A stretch of 64,000 nt of DNA from Haemophilus influenzae (GCF_001457655.1 NZ_LN831035.1:1488001-1552000); one strand, 5' to 3'. Positions 20,679 through 30,721 are shown, counted from the stretch's first letter. The notes: generated by a model not told the origin, from the sequence alone. A program made the numbers and translations.

Positions 20679-21224
20679 CTAAAGTTTTTTTGAAAGACAG
20701 TTTTGCAACTGTAAACGAGCCCGATAAAGGGTGGTATGTAAATTAGACGAAGTTAAATGCGTTTCTTGACAAATTTCTTCAGATGAAAGATCTAAAAACT
20801 CTCGCATCATAAAAATTTTTGCCTGTTTGGCGGGTAAACAAGTCAAACAAGTTTCAAAAATCAGCCAAAATTCATCGGAATAAACCGTTTCTTCTTCGCC
20901 TTGTAATTCACTCGGGTAATGTTCTGGTTTCCAATACCCCTTTTCATCAAAAAATGAATTATTGGTATCTTCATCTTCAAGTTCACTTTCTAAAACAAAC
21001 CGCCCTTTCTGACGTAAATAATCAATAATCTTATTTTTAAGAATCGCAAAAATCCAAGTTTTAAATGCAGATTGATGCTTAAAATTATCAAGATTTTTGA
21101 ATGCACTTAAAAAAGCTTCTTGTACTAAATCTTCAGCAAGATCGGCTTGATTTACTTGCAATTGTGCAAATGTCAGCATTTGAGTGCGAATTTGCTGAAG
21201 CTCAAGATCAGAAATAACATTCAT
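20679..21224 (-). CDS. rpoE2: ECF sigma factor (RpoE2 type)
   Basis: 181 residues from the ATG at 21224, which has AAAGGAG 6-7 bases upstream; the ATG at 21263 has none. Region 2 has DLAEDLVQEAFLSAFKNLDNF and FKTWIFAILKNKIIDYLRQKG; region 4 has LPAKQAKIFMMREFLDLSSEEICQETHLTSSNLHTTLYRARLQL. It is cotranscribed with the zinc anti-sigma. From memory, the H. influenzae homologue has been linked to hypochlorite stress, which fits the nearby msrAB. Confidence 0.9.
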   Translation of the reverse strand: MNVISDLELQQIRTQMLTFAQLQVNQADLAEDLVQEAFLSAFKNLDNFKHQSAFKTWIFAILKNKIIDYLRQKGRFVLESELEDEDTNNSFFDEKGYWKPEHYPSELQGEEETVYSDEFWLIFETCLTCLPAKQAKIFMMREFLDLSSEEICQETHLTSSNLHTTLYRARLQLQNCLSKKL

Positions 21225-21316
21225 TTTAACTCCTTTAAAACTTATGTAAGAAATGAAACCCACTTCCTTTAATAAACTAAGGTAGCTATTTTTACACTCA
21301 AAAAAGGAAATTTAAA

Positions 21317-21445
21317 ATGAAAAATTTTACATTAAATCTGTTTCGCAAAGTTAAGAAAAATCTGGTGTTTAAGAAAAAAATAATTAAGACAAAAAACGAG
21401 CATTTTCGATTTAGATTAATACTAAACAAAAAATGCTCTTTTTAG
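21317..21445 (+). CDS. short basic ORF next to the sigma factor
   Basis: 42 codons from an ATG with AAGGAAAT 5-6 bases upstream: MKNFTLNLFRKVKKNLVFKKK..., lysine-rich. The frame runs through the terminator-like hairpin at 21400-21438, which suggests that it is a remnant whose original 3' part is lost, or a chance frame. It is divergent from the sigma gene. I recognise no family. Confidence 0.3.
   Translation: MKNFTLNLFRKVKKNLVFKKKIIKTKNEHFRFRLILNKKCSF
21400..21438 (+). terminator. hairpin inside/after the short ORF
   Basis: GAGCATTTT (21400-21408) and AAAATGCTC (21430-21438), followed by TTTTT. The loop is 21 nt. It could terminate rightward transcription of the short ORF. Confidence 0.5.
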
Positions 21446-21481
21446 ATGCTAATTTATCCAATTAGATTAGTTGTGTTAGCC

Positions 21482-22384
21482 TTACCAAACCCAACCAGCT
21501 CCCATTTGATAGGAAATTTTACTGTTTTTGCCTGCATTTACGGCGATACCGCTTTTTAATGTAATATTCGCTTTTGGTGTGTAGCCTACACCAATCGCCA
21601 CCGCATTACGGCTGCCATAACCGCCCACCGCAGCAGAAAAACTCGCTTTTCCGACCACTTGTGGCAAGACTAAACCAGAAAGTGCGTTAGCCGCCGCTAA
21701 ACCACGTTCTAATTTGCTGTCTAATTTTCCTAATTTGCCATTTAGCTCGTTAAAATCTGATTGGAAATTATGCACTTGCGTTTGCAACGTGCCTAATTTG
21801 AGATCGGTATATTGATTTGCAGTTTGTAAAGTTTGTGTATCGCCATCATCCATTTATTTTTTATTTACTGCGTCAGTGTCTTTTTCGGCTGCTTTTACAT
21901 TAGCAATGTATCTTTCTGTACCTTCTCTACCAAAAGAAACTTCATTTTCTCTTGTAGTTTCTGAACTATATCCTACAGCAATAGAGTTGTTATATTTAGC
22001 TTTTGCTTTGTTACCTAGAGCAATAGCATTTTCTACTTTATTAGTACCAGTTTCATTTTTAGCTTCACTTTCATAACCTATAGCATGTTATATGAACCTT
22101 CAACCTTATTTGACACCCCCAATACTGTATTATATATACCATCTTTGTAAGTCCTAAAGTCTTCGGCTTTTTTACTATTAATTGTATTATTCTTTAAATT
22201 ACCAATGATCAGGCTATACGCCCCAAACTCTTTAATGCCGTAATTCGTACTAATTGAATTGTCACTCGCCGCAAAGGCTTGAGAAGAGATTAGCAAACTG
22301 CTGATAAGTTAAGCTGTCGTGGTTAGCTTGACAGATGAAAAGAAAAGATTAGCATTGCTTGCTTTCAGAATTGTAATAAAACAT
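21482..22384 (-). pseudogene. decayed trimeric autotransporter adhesin (YadA/Hia-like)
   Basis: A strong AGGAGG precedes ATG 22384. With small repairs the product is about 300 residues: a long autotransporter signal (ILKASNANLFFSSVKLTTTA...LLISSQAFA), YadA-type head repeats (AIALGNKA, NSIAVGYSS, NEVSFG), a short stalk and the YadA anchor (LERGLAAANALSGLVLPQ...GVGYTPKAN...YQMGAGWVW). Lesions seen: an extra T in a T-run just after the start, TAA in the signal region, a one-base deletion near 22084, and TAA just before codon MDDGD at about 21854. Every part of the gene is present but it cannot be read. Confidence 0.85.
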
Positions 22385-22556
22385 ATTATATCCTCCTAGG
22401 ATAAAACAAAAAAGAAGCGCGACTTTACGTTAAATAAATTGATATGTAAAGGAAATACAAATTTTTTCGTGCAAATTCCAATATTTAACTTTAAAATACT
22501 TGCCTCTGAACAAATATTCATTATAAATAAAAGTCACAATATTTATTTTATAAATA

Positions 22557-22588
22557 AAAAAGTGCGGTTAAAATCATCCGCACTTTTT
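22557..22588. terminator. uptake-signal hairpin upstream of the tolC-like gene
   Basis: AAAAAGTGCGG and CCGCACTTTTT (11 bp) with a 10-nt loop. One arm keeps the full uptake signal. It lies 22 bases before the tolC-like ATG. Confidence 0.7.
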
Positions 22589-22610
22589 AGTTCGTAGAAA
22601 GGAAAATTCA

Positions 22611-23975
22611 ATGTTTAAAATGAAAAATATCACGCTTGCTTTGTTGATGTCTAGTGCATTAGTGGGATGTGCCAATATTGGCGATTCTTATCAAGCTAGC
22701 CTTGAAGATTACAAGCAATATGAAGAAATTACCAAGCAATATAATGTAAAAGAAAATTGGTGGTCGTTATATGATGATGCACAATTAAATCGCGTAGTAG
22801 AACAAGCATTAATAAACAACAAAGATTTAGCTAAAGCAGCCGTGGCGGTAAACCGTGCGCTTTACAGTGCAAATTTAGTGGGCGCAAATTTAGTGCCTGC
22901 ATTTAATGGTTCAACTTCATCAGCAGCACAACGCCGAGTTGATATCAGTACAAACTCTGCCATTTCACACAAAGGTTCTTTAAATGTGAGCTATACATTA
23001 GATCTGTGGCAACGTTTGGCCAATACTGTTGATGCGGCGGAATGGTCGCACAAAGCAACTGCAGAAGATATGGAATCGGCTCGTTTATCATTAATCAATT
23101 CTGTAGTAACAACTTATTATCAAATTGCTTATTTAAATGATGCAATTAGCACAACCAACGAAACGATCAAATATTACACGGATATTGGCAATATTATGCA
23201 AACGCGTTTAGCGCAAGGCGTGGCTGATGCAGCCAGCGTTGATCAAGCACAACAAGCCATATTAACGGCACGTAATAACAAATTAAATTTTGAAACCCAA
23301 CGCAAAACAGCAGAACAAACACTGCGTAATCTTCTCAACCTAAAACCAAATGAAGCATTAAATATCACGTTCCCACATATTATGAATGTGAAAACGGCAG
23401 GCGTAAACTTAAACGTGCCTGTGTCTGTAATTGCAAATCGTCCTGATGTAAAAGCAGCACAATTCCGTTTAAGCAGTGCATTCAAAAATGCCAAAGCAAC
23501 TCAAAAAAGTTGGTTCCCAGAGGTTAATTTAGGTGCAAGCCTTTCTTCAACAGCAAGCACGGTTGGTACGGCGTTACATAACCCTGTGGCTGCTGGTACA
23601 GTAGGAATTAGCCTACCGTTCTTAAATTGGAACACCGTAAAATGGAACGTTAAAATTTCTGAAGCTGACTATGAAACAGCACGTTTAAATTACGAACAAC
23701 GTATTACCACCGCTCTCAATAATGTGGATACCAACTATTTTGCCTTTACCCAAGCGCAAAGTACATTAAGTAATTTACAGCAAACCCATAGTTACAATCA
23801 GCGTATCACACAATATTATCGAAACCGCTATAATGCGGGCGTATCCGAATTGCGCGAATGGTTAGTTGCAGCCAATACGGAAAAATCATCACAACTTGCG
23901 ATTTTGAATGCAAAATATCAAGTGCTACAAAGTGAAAATGCGGTATATAGCTCAATGGCGGGATATTATTTGTAA
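22611..23975 (+). CDS. tolC: TolC-like outer-membrane efflux lipoprotein (NodT/OMF family)
   Basis: 454 residues. The lipobox is SALVGC with lipidated C20. Two OEP repeats form the beta-barrel and alpha-barrel; key parts are NWWSLYDDAQLNRVVEQAL near 42, ANRPDV near 273 and SYTLDLWQR. It is the outer-membrane channel for RND or MFS pumps. I recall that the H. influenzae homologue serves the AcrAB pump. The ATG at 22620 is an alternative start. Confidence 0.9.
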   Translation: MFKMKNITLALLMSSALVGCANIGDSYQASLEDYKQYEEITKQYNVKENWWSLYDDAQLNRVVEQALINNKDLAKAAVAVNRALYSANLVGANLVPAFNGSTSSAAQRRVDISTNSAISHKGSLNVSYTLDLWQRLANTVDAAEWSHKATAEDMESARLSLINSVVTTYYQIAYLNDAISTTNETIKYYTDIGNIMQTRLAQGVADAASVDQAQQAILTARNNKLNFETQRKTAEQTLRNLLNLKPNEALNITFPHIMNVKTAGVNLNVPVSVIANRPDVKAAQFRLSSAFKNAKATQKSWFPEVNLGASLSSTASTVGTALHNPVAAGTVGISLPFLNWNTVKWNVKISEADYETARLNYEQRITTALNNVDTNYFAFTQAQSTLSNLQQTHSYNQRITQYYRNRYNAGVSELREWLVAANTEKSSQLAILNAKYQVLQSENAVYSSMAGYYL

Positions 23976-23998
23976 AAATCAAATTGGATTAATCTATA

Positions 23999-24034
23999 AA
24001 AAATCCCTGTTAAATTTCTTTAACAGGGATTTTG
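23999..24034. terminator. terminator after the tolC-like gene
   Basis: 14-bp arms AAATCCCTGTTAAA and TTTAACAGGGATTT with a 4-base loop, followed by TGTT. It is bidirectional with the converging lipoprotein gene. Confidence 0.85.
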
Positions 24035-24052
24035 TTATTTAAATTAAACCTA

Positions 24053-24583
24053 TTATTTTGTCGCTTCTTTCACTGCATCTACTGCTTGAGTTGCTTTTTC
24101 TGAAACCGCCTCTTTCATTTCAGTTGCTTTTTCTTTCATTTCGCCTACTTTTTCTGATGCAGCTTCTTTCATCTCACTTGCTTTTTCTGATGCTGCTTCT
24201 TTCATTTCGCCTACTTTTTCTGATGCAGCTTCTTTCATTTCACTTGCTTTTTCTGATGCTGCTTCTTTCATCTCACTTGCTTTTTCTGAAACCGCCTCTT
24301 TTATTTCAGTTGCTTTTTCTGATGCTGTTTCTGTTGCTGATTTAATTACTTCTTTCGCATCTTCCACTTTCTCTGCTACTTTATTTTTCACGTCTGTAGA
24401 AAGCTGCTGTGCTTTTTCCTTTACTTCAGTCATTGTATTAGCTGCAGCATCTTTTGTTTCTGATGCGACTGATGCTACAGTTTGTTTCGTATCCTCAACT
24501 TTTTGTTTTGCTTCTTGCTTATCAAAACAACCTGTCACGGCTAAAGCTGAACCTAAAACCAATGCTAATGTTAATTTTTTCAT
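24053..24583 (-). CDS. lipoprotein with 11-residue amphipathic helical repeats
   Basis: 176 residues from ATG 24583 (GGAGAAAAT in front). The lipobox is LAVTGC, followed by FDKQEAKQ. The rest is one long charged helix with 11-residue repeats of the form ASEKxxEMKEA, at least five near-identical copies in a row. Such hendecad repeats are found in LEA-like and apolipoprotein-like proteins. It has a cleavable lipid anchor, so the helix probably extends into the periplasm. The underlying 33-bp DNA repeats make copy number prone to change. Confidence 0.8.
   Translation of the reverse strand: MKKLTLALVLGSALAVTGCFDKQEAKQKVEDTKQTVASVASETKDAAANTMTEVKEKAQQLSTDVKNKVAEKVEDAKEVIKSATETASEKATEIKEAVSEKASEMKEAASEKASEMKEAASEKVGEMKEAASEKASEMKEAASEKVGEMKEKATEMKEAVSEKATQAVDAVKEATK
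24110..24310. repeat. 33-bp tandem repeats coding for the lipoprotein helix
   Basis: Units built on CTTTTTCTGATGCAGCTTCT recur about every 33 bases, with two alternating versions (KASEM and KVGEM on the protein). They lie inside the lipoprotein gene in frame. Confidence 0.75.
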
Positions 24584-24796
24584 TATTTTCTCCATAGAAT
24601 AATTTGATTATTACAAAGCCCTATTACTTTGATGCAGTTTAGTTTACGGGAATTTTCATAAAAAGAAAAACAGTAATAGTAAAATTTTACCTTTCTTTAA
24701 AAAGATTACTTTATAAAACAACATCTAAGATATTGATTTTTAATAGATTATATAAAAAACCAATAAAAATTTTATTTTTTGTAAAAAAAGAATAGT

Positions 24797-25291
24797 TTAT
24801 TTTAAATAAATTACAGGAGATGCTTGATGCATCAATATTTCTGATTTATTACCATCCCATAATAATTGAGCAATAGTTGCAGGATAAAATGATATTGGAT
24901 TTCGTTTTCCATACAGTTCAGCAACAATTTCTCCCACTAAGGGCAAATGGGAAACAATCAATACAGATTTAACGCCCTCGTCTTTTAGCACTTCTAAATA
25001 ATCAATTACGGAATGCGCATGGCCATAAGGCGTAATCCCCTCCCAAATTTCAAATTTATTTTCTAATTCCAAATCAAACGCTTGATTAACTTGATGAAAG
25101 GTTTCTTGAGCTCTGACATAAGGGCTCACTAAAATACGGTCTAGTGAATTAATTACTAGCGTGCTTAAATGCTGTTTTAACCACTGCCCTTGTAAAAAAG
25201 CCTGTTTAGAACCATAAACAGTTAAATGGCGAGCTTTATCACTATTAGCCATTACTTCCGCTTCGCCGTGACGCATAATAAAAATGTTCAT
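24797..25291 (-). CDS. sixA: phosphohistidine phosphatase SixA
   Basis: 164 residues of the histidine-phosphatase superfamily. It has the RHG motif at the start (IMRHGEAEV, H8) and the second histidine in VSHLPLVGE near 114. SixA removes phosphate from the HPt domain of ArcB in E. coli. It follows glmM with an uptake-signal terminator between. Confidence 0.88.
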   Translation of the reverse strand: MNIFIMRHGEAEVMANSDKARHLTVYGSKQAFLQGQWLKQHLSTLVINSLDRILVSPYVRAQETFHQVNQAFDLELENKFEIWEGITPYGHAHSVIDYLEVLKDEGVKSVLIVSHLPLVGEIVAELYGKRNPISFYPATIAQLLWDGNKSEILMHQASPVIYLK

Positions 25292-25321
25292 TTTGCTTTC
25301 CTAAAAACTTTATAAAAATAA

Positions 25322-25343
25322 ACCGCACTTTACTAAGTGCGGT
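25322..25343. terminator. uptake-signal terminator between glmM and sixA
   Basis: ACCGCACTT and AAGTGCGGT, 9 bp, 4-nt loop, with TTTATTTTT on the minus strand. Two uptake signals back to back make the hairpin. Confidence 0.8.
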
Positions 25344-25349
25344 CAAAAA

Positions 25350-26687
25350 TTAATTAATTTTTTTCACGGCTTCTGCAATTTCTTCTGCACATTGTTGTGC
25401 AAGTTCAGCATCTTGGCATTCCACCATAACGCGAATAAGTGGTTCCGTACCCGATTTACGCAATAAAATACGACCTTTACCTTCTAAGCGTTTTTCAACC
25501 TCTGCGGCAACAGATTTTACAGCGTCACTTTCAAGTGGATTATCCCCACCCGTAAAACGTACATTGATTAACACTTGTGGGAATAATTTAACCGCACTTG
25601 CTAATTCATTTAATGATAATTTATGCTGCGCCATCGCTGCCAATACAGCCAATGACGCAACAATGCCATCGCCAGTTGTATTCTTATCCGCAATGATAAT
25701 ATGTCCTGAATTCTCCCCCCCAAGCGTCCAATCATTTTCAAGCATTTTTTCCAATACATAACGGTCTCCCACGTTTGCACGTAAGAAAGGAACGCCAAGC
25801 ATTTTCAACGCAATCTCTAAGCTCATATTACTCATTAAGGTGCCAACGACACCGCCTTTTAATTGACCTGATCGCAATGCTTCACGCGCAATAATAAAGA
25901 GAATTTGGTCGCCATCGACTTTATTTCCTAAATGATCGACCATCATAATGCGGTCGCCATCGCCATCATAAGCTAAGCCAACATCAGCTTTCATTTCAAC
26001 TACTTTAGCTTGCAATGCAGTTACATCAGTTGCACCACATTTTTCATTAATATTCAAACCATTTGGATCCGTACCAATTTCAATGACTTCCGCACCTAGC
26101 TCTCTAAACACGTTAGGCGCAATATGGTAGGTTGCACCATTTGCACAATCTACCACGATTTTATAACCCTCCAAGCCTAAGTGTGCTGGGAATGTCCCTT
26201 TACAAAACTCAATATAGCGTCCTGCTGCATCATTAATACGGCTTGCTTTACCTAATTCGGCAGATTCCACACAATCTATCGGTTGCTCTAACATTGCTTC
26301 AATGGCTTCTTCAATTTCATCAGGTAATTTTGTTCCTTTTGCTGAAAAGAATTTAATGCCATTATCATAATAAGGATTATGAGAGGCTGAGATCACAATA
26401 CCTGCTTCAGCACGGAAAGTTCTGGTTAAATAAGCAATAGCAGGTGTCGGCATAGGGCCGGTAAATGCAGCGGATAACCCCGCAGCGGCTAAACCTGCTT
26501 CAAGGGCTGATTCCAACATATATCCAGAAATTCGGGTATCTTTACCGATTAAAACCATTTTCGAACCTTGAGAAGCCAACACTTTTCCCGCAGCCCAACC
26601 TAATTTTAATGCGAAATCTGGTGTAATTGGGTAAGCACCTACTTTTCCACGTACACCATCTGTTCCAAAATATTTACGATTTGCCAT
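25350..26687 (-). CDS. glmM: phosphoglucosamine mutase
   Basis: 445 residues. The phosphoserine motif is SASHNP with S102; the metal loop is YDGDGDRI near 240; the sugar loop is GGENSGHII near 324; the phosphate loop is [12 protein letters not shown] near 408. It converts glucosamine-6-P to glucosamine-1-P for peptidoglycan and LPS. It follows folP and ftsH in the same direction. Confidence 0.97.
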   Translation of the reverse strand: MANRKYFGTDGVRGKVGAYPITPDFALKLGWAAGKVLASQGSKMVLIGKDTRISGYMLESALEAGLAAAGLSAAFTGPMPTPAIAYLTRTFRAEAGIVISASHNPYYDNGIKFFSAKGTKLPDEIEEAIEAMLEQPIDCVESAELGKASRINDAAGRYIEFCKGTFPAHLGLEGYKIVVDCANGATYHIAPNVFRELGAEVIEIGTDPNGLNINEKCGATDVTALQAKVVEMKADVGLAYDGDGDRIMMVDHLGNKVDGDQILFIIAREALRSGQLKGGVVGTLMSNMSLEIALKMLGVPFLRANVGDRYVLEKMLENDWTLGGENSGHIIIADKNTTGDGIVASLAVLAAMAQHKLSLNELASAVKLFPQVLINVRFTGGDNPLESDAVKSVAAEVEKRLEGKGRILLRKSGTEPLIRVMVECQDAELAQQCAEEIAEAVKKIN

Positions 26688-26724
26688 AATAAAATTCCTT
26701 TAATTTTTTATCGTTATAAAACCA

Positions 26725-27552
26725 TCAGGCATTTTCTGTTGCCTGCCAAACTTTGAGCATATCTGATGTTGCAGCAACATCATGTACGCGTAAAATTTTT
26801 GCGCCTTTTTGCACTGCAATAAGCGCGCCTGCCGCACTGCCAATTATTCTTTGATCAACAGGTTTATCAAGCACTGCGCCAATCATTGATTTGCGAGATA
26901 ATCCCGCTAATACTGGATAGCCATTCTTACAAAATTCATTCAGATTTTGTAATAATTGATAATTATGCTGTACAGATTTACCAAAGCCAAAGCCCATATC
27001 CCAAATTAAATTTTCTTTTTTAATGCCAGCAGAAAGGCATTCATTAGTACGTTTTTGTAAAAAAGCCAATACATCTTGCACGACATTTTCATAATAAGGA
27101 TTTGCTTGCATCGTGCGAGGTTGCCCTTGCATATGCATAATACAAACAGGTAAAGCCAGTTTTACCGCCGTTTCTAACGCATTCGGCTCTTGCAAAGCAC
27201 GAATATCATTAATCAAATCCATTCCAACATTTGCCGCTTCACGCATCACAACAGCTTTTGAGGAATCAACAGAAATCCAGCAATCAAAACGGTTTCGCAC
27301 CGCCTCCACTACTGGCACAACACGATGCAATTCCTCTTGTTCAGAGACTTCATCCGCATTCGGACGAGTGGATTCTCCACCAATATCAATAATTGTCGCC
27401 CCCTCTTCTAGCATTTTTTCAACTTGAAAAAGTGCTTTATCTAGACTAAAAAACTGTCCGCTATCAGAAAAAGAATCAGGCGTAAAATTAAGAATCCCCA
27501 TAATTTGAGGCACGCTTAAATCAAGACATTTATTATTTGCGTAAAGTTTCAT
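26725..27552 (-). CDS. folP: dihydropteroate synthase
   Basis: 275 residues of a TIM barrel, with IMGILNFTPDSFSDSGQ near 18, DIGGESTRP near 56 and GLSRKSMIG near 217. It joins pABA to the pterin and is the sulfonamide target. It lies between ftsH and glmM, as in E. coli. Confidence 0.97.
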   Translation of the reverse strand: MKLYANNKCLDLSVPQIMGILNFTPDSFSDSGQFFSLDKALFQVEKMLEEGATIIDIGGESTRPNADEVSEQEELHRVVPVVEAVRNRFDCWISVDSSKAVVMREAANVGMDLINDIRALQEPNALETAVKLALPVCIMHMQGQPRTMQANPYYENVVQDVLAFLQKRTNECLSAGIKKENLIWDMGFGFGKSVQHNYQLLQNLNEFCKNGYPVLAGLSRKSMIGAVLDKPVDQRIIGSAAGALIAVQKGAKILRVHDVAATSDMLKVWQATENA

Positions 27553-27627
27553 AAAGTGCGGTTAATTTTTAGAGTGATTTTGGTGGGCGATTATAGCGAA
27601 ATACATCCAAGAACAAAATCATTAGGA

Positions 27628-27657
27628 AAAAATAAAGCCTTTCCGAAGAAAGGCTTT
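27628..27657 (-). terminator. ftsH terminator
   Basis: Arms AAAGCCTTTC and GAAAGGCTTT around CGAA, followed on the minus strand by ATTTTTTCC. It separates ftsH from folP. Confidence 0.85.
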
Positions 27658-27663
27658 GATGAG

Positions 27664-29580
27664 TTAAACATTAAAATTGTCGGTATTTTCTACCGCACTT
27701 TCGGGCTTTGTATCATTCGTTGTTGAATTTGCATAAGCAGCCTGCTGAGTTTTCGGCTCTCCCCAACCTGATGGCGGTGTGACAGGTTCGCGATTCATCA
27801 ATTGTTTAATTTGCTCTTCTTCAATGGTTTCATATTTGACTAACGCATCTTTCATCGCATGAAGAATATCCATATTGTCGATCAAAATCTCTCTTGCTCT
27901 CGCATAGTTACGATTTACAATTGCACGCACTTCTTCATCAATCGAATGTGCAGTTTCATCTGACATATGTTTCGCTTTCGCCATTGAACGACCTAAGAAA
28001 ACCTCGCCCTCATCTTCTGTATAAAGAATCGGACCTAACTTTTCAGAGAATCCCCATTGCGTCACCATATTACGCGCAATATTAGTTGCGACTTTAATAT
28101 CATTTGATGCACCTGTTGAGATATTTTCTTCGCCGTAAATCAAATCTTCTGCTAAACGCCCTGCATACAAGGTAGAAAGCTTACTTTCTAATTGTTTTTG
28201 GCTAATACTAATTTGATCGCCCTCAGGTAAGAAGAATGTCACACCCAAGGCACGTCCTCGAGGAATAATGGTCACTTTGTGAACAGGATCGTGTTCAGGC
28301 ACTAAATAACCCACAATGGCGTGACCAGCTTCATGATAAGCAGTGGATTCTTTTTGCTTATCCGTCATAATCATAGTGCGACGCTCTGGCCCCATATTGA
28401 TTTTATCTTTCGCTTTTTCAAACTCAAGCATGGTTACCGTACGTTTATTCACTCGAGCAGCAAACAAAGCCGCCTCATTGACTAAATTTGCTAAATCTGC
28501 ACCAGAATAGCCCGGCGTACCACGCGCTAACGTCATTGCATCAACATCTTGCGCAACAGACACTTTACGCATATGCACTTTTAAGATTTGCTCACGACCT
28601 TTCACATCAGGTAAGCCAACAACTACTTGCCGGTCAAAACGGCCTGGACGAGTTAAAGCTGGATCAAGCACATCTGGACGGTTAGTTGCGGCAATAACAA
28701 TTACACCGTCATTACCGCTAAAGCCATCCATTTCAACTAGCATTTGGTTTAAGGTTTGTTCACGCTCATCGTGTCCGCCGCCTAAGCCCGCACCACGTTG
28801 GCGACCCACTGCATCGATTTCATCAATGAAGATTAAGCAAGGTGCATTTTTCTTAGCCTGTTCAAACATATCACGTACACGTGATGCGCCAACACCTACA
28901 AACATTTCTACGAAATCAGAGCCAGAAATAGTGAAGAATGGAACTTTTGCCTCTCCCGCAATCGCACGAGCAAGTAAAGTTTTACCAGTACCTGGAGGCC
29001 CTACCATCAAAATACCTTTTGGAATTTTACCGCCCAAATTTTGGAATTTATTCGGATCACGCAAGAAATCAACGATTTCGCCCACTTCTTCTTTTGCTTC
29101 ATCGCAACCAGCCACATCCGCAAAAGTCACCTTAATCTGATCTTGATTCAACATTTTGGCTCGGCTTTTACCAAAGCTCATCGCTTTGCCGCCACCGCCT
29201 TGCATCTGACGCATAAAGAATACCCATACACCAACAAGGAATAACATTGGGAACCAAGAAATTAAAATTTGGGATAAGAAACCACGTCTTTCAAATGGCG
29301 TGCCTTCCACTTTCACTTTTTTGCTTAATAAATCATCAAGCAATTTTTTATCTTCAAGTGGTGGCATTACGGTTGAATATTTAGAACCATCGGTTTTCGT
29401 TACCGTAATTTCATTGGCATCAAAACGTGCCGCTGTCACTTGTCCGTTGCTTACATCGTAAACAAAGGTTGTATAATCAGTAGAATTTTCTACCGAAGAT
29501 GAATTGAAACTTTGGTATGCTGTCATCATAATGACTGCCACTACCACCCAAAGCACTAGATTTTTGACCATATCGTTCAA
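27664..29580 (-). CDS. ftsH: ATP-dependent zinc metalloprotease FtsH
   Basis: 638 residues. Membrane helices lie at about 5-22 and 101-122. The AAA domain has Walker A GPPGTGKT (194-201) and FIDEIDAVG (251-259). The protease site is HEAGH (416-420). It degrades LpxC, sigma-32 and misfolded membrane proteins. The C-terminus is extended and polar, with one uptake signal. It is cotranscribed with rlmE upstream. Confidence 0.97.
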   Translation of the reverse strand: MNDMVKNLVLWVVVAVIMMTAYQSFNSSSVENSTDYTTFVYDVSNGQVTAARFDANEITVTKTDGSKYSTVMPPLEDKKLLDDLLSKKVKVEGTPFERRGFLSQILISWFPMLFLVGVWVFFMRQMQGGGGKAMSFGKSRAKMLNQDQIKVTFADVAGCDEAKEEVGEIVDFLRDPNKFQNLGGKIPKGILMVGPPGTGKTLLARAIAGEAKVPFFTISGSDFVEMFVGVGASRVRDMFEQAKKNAPCLIFIDEIDAVGRQRGAGLGGGHDEREQTLNQMLVEMDGFSGNDGVIVIAATNRPDVLDPALTRPGRFDRQVVVGLPDVKGREQILKVHMRKVSVAQDVDAMTLARGTPGYSGADLANLVNEAALFAARVNKRTVTMLEFEKAKDKINMGPERRTMIMTDKQKESTAYHEAGHAIVGYLVPEHDPVHKVTIIPRGRALGVTFFLPEGDQISISQKQLESKLSTLYAGRLAEDLIYGEENISTGASNDIKVATNIARNMVTQWGFSEKLGPILYTEDEGEVFLGRSMAKAKHMSDETAHSIDEEVRAIVNRNYARAREILIDNMDILHAMKDALVKYETIEEEQIKQLMNREPVTPPSGWGEPKTQQAAYANSTTNDTKPESAVENTDNFNV

Positions 29581-29661
29581 AGTCTAACCTACCTTTCCTA
29601 AGTTAAAAAATTTCGTCACAAGATACTACACATCATTAGCAATGAAAAGCTATCAAAGCAA

Positions 29662-30291
29662 TTAACCTTTATAGCCTGTTGCCACAATATATACTTCACG
29701 AGATCGTCCACGTGATGCTTCAGGCTTACGCACTTTCACCACATTAAATAAAGAACGAATTTCTCTTAAATATTCATCAAAGCCTTCCCCTTGGAAAACT
29801 TTAACAACAAAACTTCCTTTGCTTGCCAAGACTTGTTTACACATATCTAAAGCAAGCTCGACCAAATACATTGCACGTGGAATATCCACTGATGGCATTC
29901 CACTAAAATTTGGTGCCATATCAGACATCACAACATCAACTTTATCTTCACCTACGCATGCTAATAAAGCATTCAAAACATTTTCATCACGGAAATCACC
30001 TTGTAGAAAATCAACGCCTACAATGGGATCCATTTCCAAAATATCACAAGCAATCACACGACCTTTGCCACCAATTTGGCTTACTACGTATTGTGACCAA
30101 CCGCCTGGTGCTGCGCCGAGATCGACCACGGTCATTCCCTGTTTAAATAATTTATCCGTTTGCTGAATTTCATCAATCTTAAAATAAGCGCGTGATCGCA
30201 ACTTTTGCTTATGTGCTTTTTGCACAAATTGATCACTAAAATGTTCATTCAGCCAACGAGAAGAACTCGCTGAACGTTTTTTCTTTCCCAT
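29662..30291 (-). CDS. rlmE: 23S rRNA 2'-O-methyltransferase RlmE
   Basis: 209 residues with SAM-binding [13 protein letters not shown] at 57-69. The K-D-K-E tetrad includes [19 protein letters not shown], and [10 protein letters not shown]. It methylates U2552 in the A-loop. It diverges from yhbY; the same order is known in E. coli. Confidence 0.96.
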   Translation of the reverse strand: MGKKKRSASSSRWLNEHFSDQFVQKAHKQKLRSRAYFKIDEIQQTDKLFKQGMTVVDLGAAPGGWSQYVVSQIGGKGRVIACDILEMDPIVGVDFLQGDFRDENVLNALLACVGEDKVDVVMSDMAPNFSGMPSVDIPRAMYLVELALDMCKQVLASKGSFVVKVFQGEGFDEYLREIRSLFNVVKVRKPEASRGRSREVYIVATGYKG

Positions 30292-30417
30292 AATCTTCTA
30301 TTTTTTGTAGTCGTTTCGCCTATATTTGGGTACAATCTGTCAAATTCAAGTCGAGGCTGATTGAAATCAATGAAAAACATTGAGAAAATCAACCGCTCTT
30401 TTTTATTAGGAATCCTT

Positions 30418-30717
30418 ATGACAACCTTATCAACCAAACAAAAACAATTTTTAAAAGGTCTTGCACACCATCTTAACCCAGTCGTTATGCTTGGTGGAAA
30501 TGGCTTAACCGAAGGCGTACTTGCTGAAATTGAAAATGCACTTAATCATCACGAACTCATTAAAGTAAAAGTTGCTGGTGCAGATCGTGAAACAAAACAA
30601 CTTATTATCAATGCGATTGTGCGTGAAACTAAAGCAGCACAAGTACAAACTATCGGGCATATTTTGGTGCTTTATCGCCCAAGCGAAGAAGCAAAAATTC
30701 AGCTTCCACGCAAATAA
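30418..30717 (+). CDS. yhbY: ribosome-assembly RNA-binding protein YhbY (CRM domain)
   Basis: 99 residues from the ATG at 30418, with AGGAA in front. An upstream in-frame TTG at 30361 would add 19 residues unlike the family. The CRM-domain core is HHLNPVVMLGGNGLTEGVL. It binds pre-50S particles. It ends in an uptake-signal terminator shared with greA. Confidence 0.92.
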   Translation: MTTLSTKQKQFLKGLAHHLNPVVMLGGNGLTEGVLAEIENALNHHELIKVKVAGADRETKQLIINAIVRETKAAQVQTIGHILVLYRPSEEAKIQLPRK

Positions 30718-30721
30718 CAAC

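Noticed and set aside
21876..22076. + strand ORF of 66 residues over the autotransporter remnant
   Set aside because: The minus strand reads clear YadA head repeats across the same bases.
24058..24345. Leucine-rich + strand ORF of 95 residues
   Set aside because: It is the exact complement of the 33-bp repeats in the lipoprotein; the low-complexity sequence keeps the other frame open.
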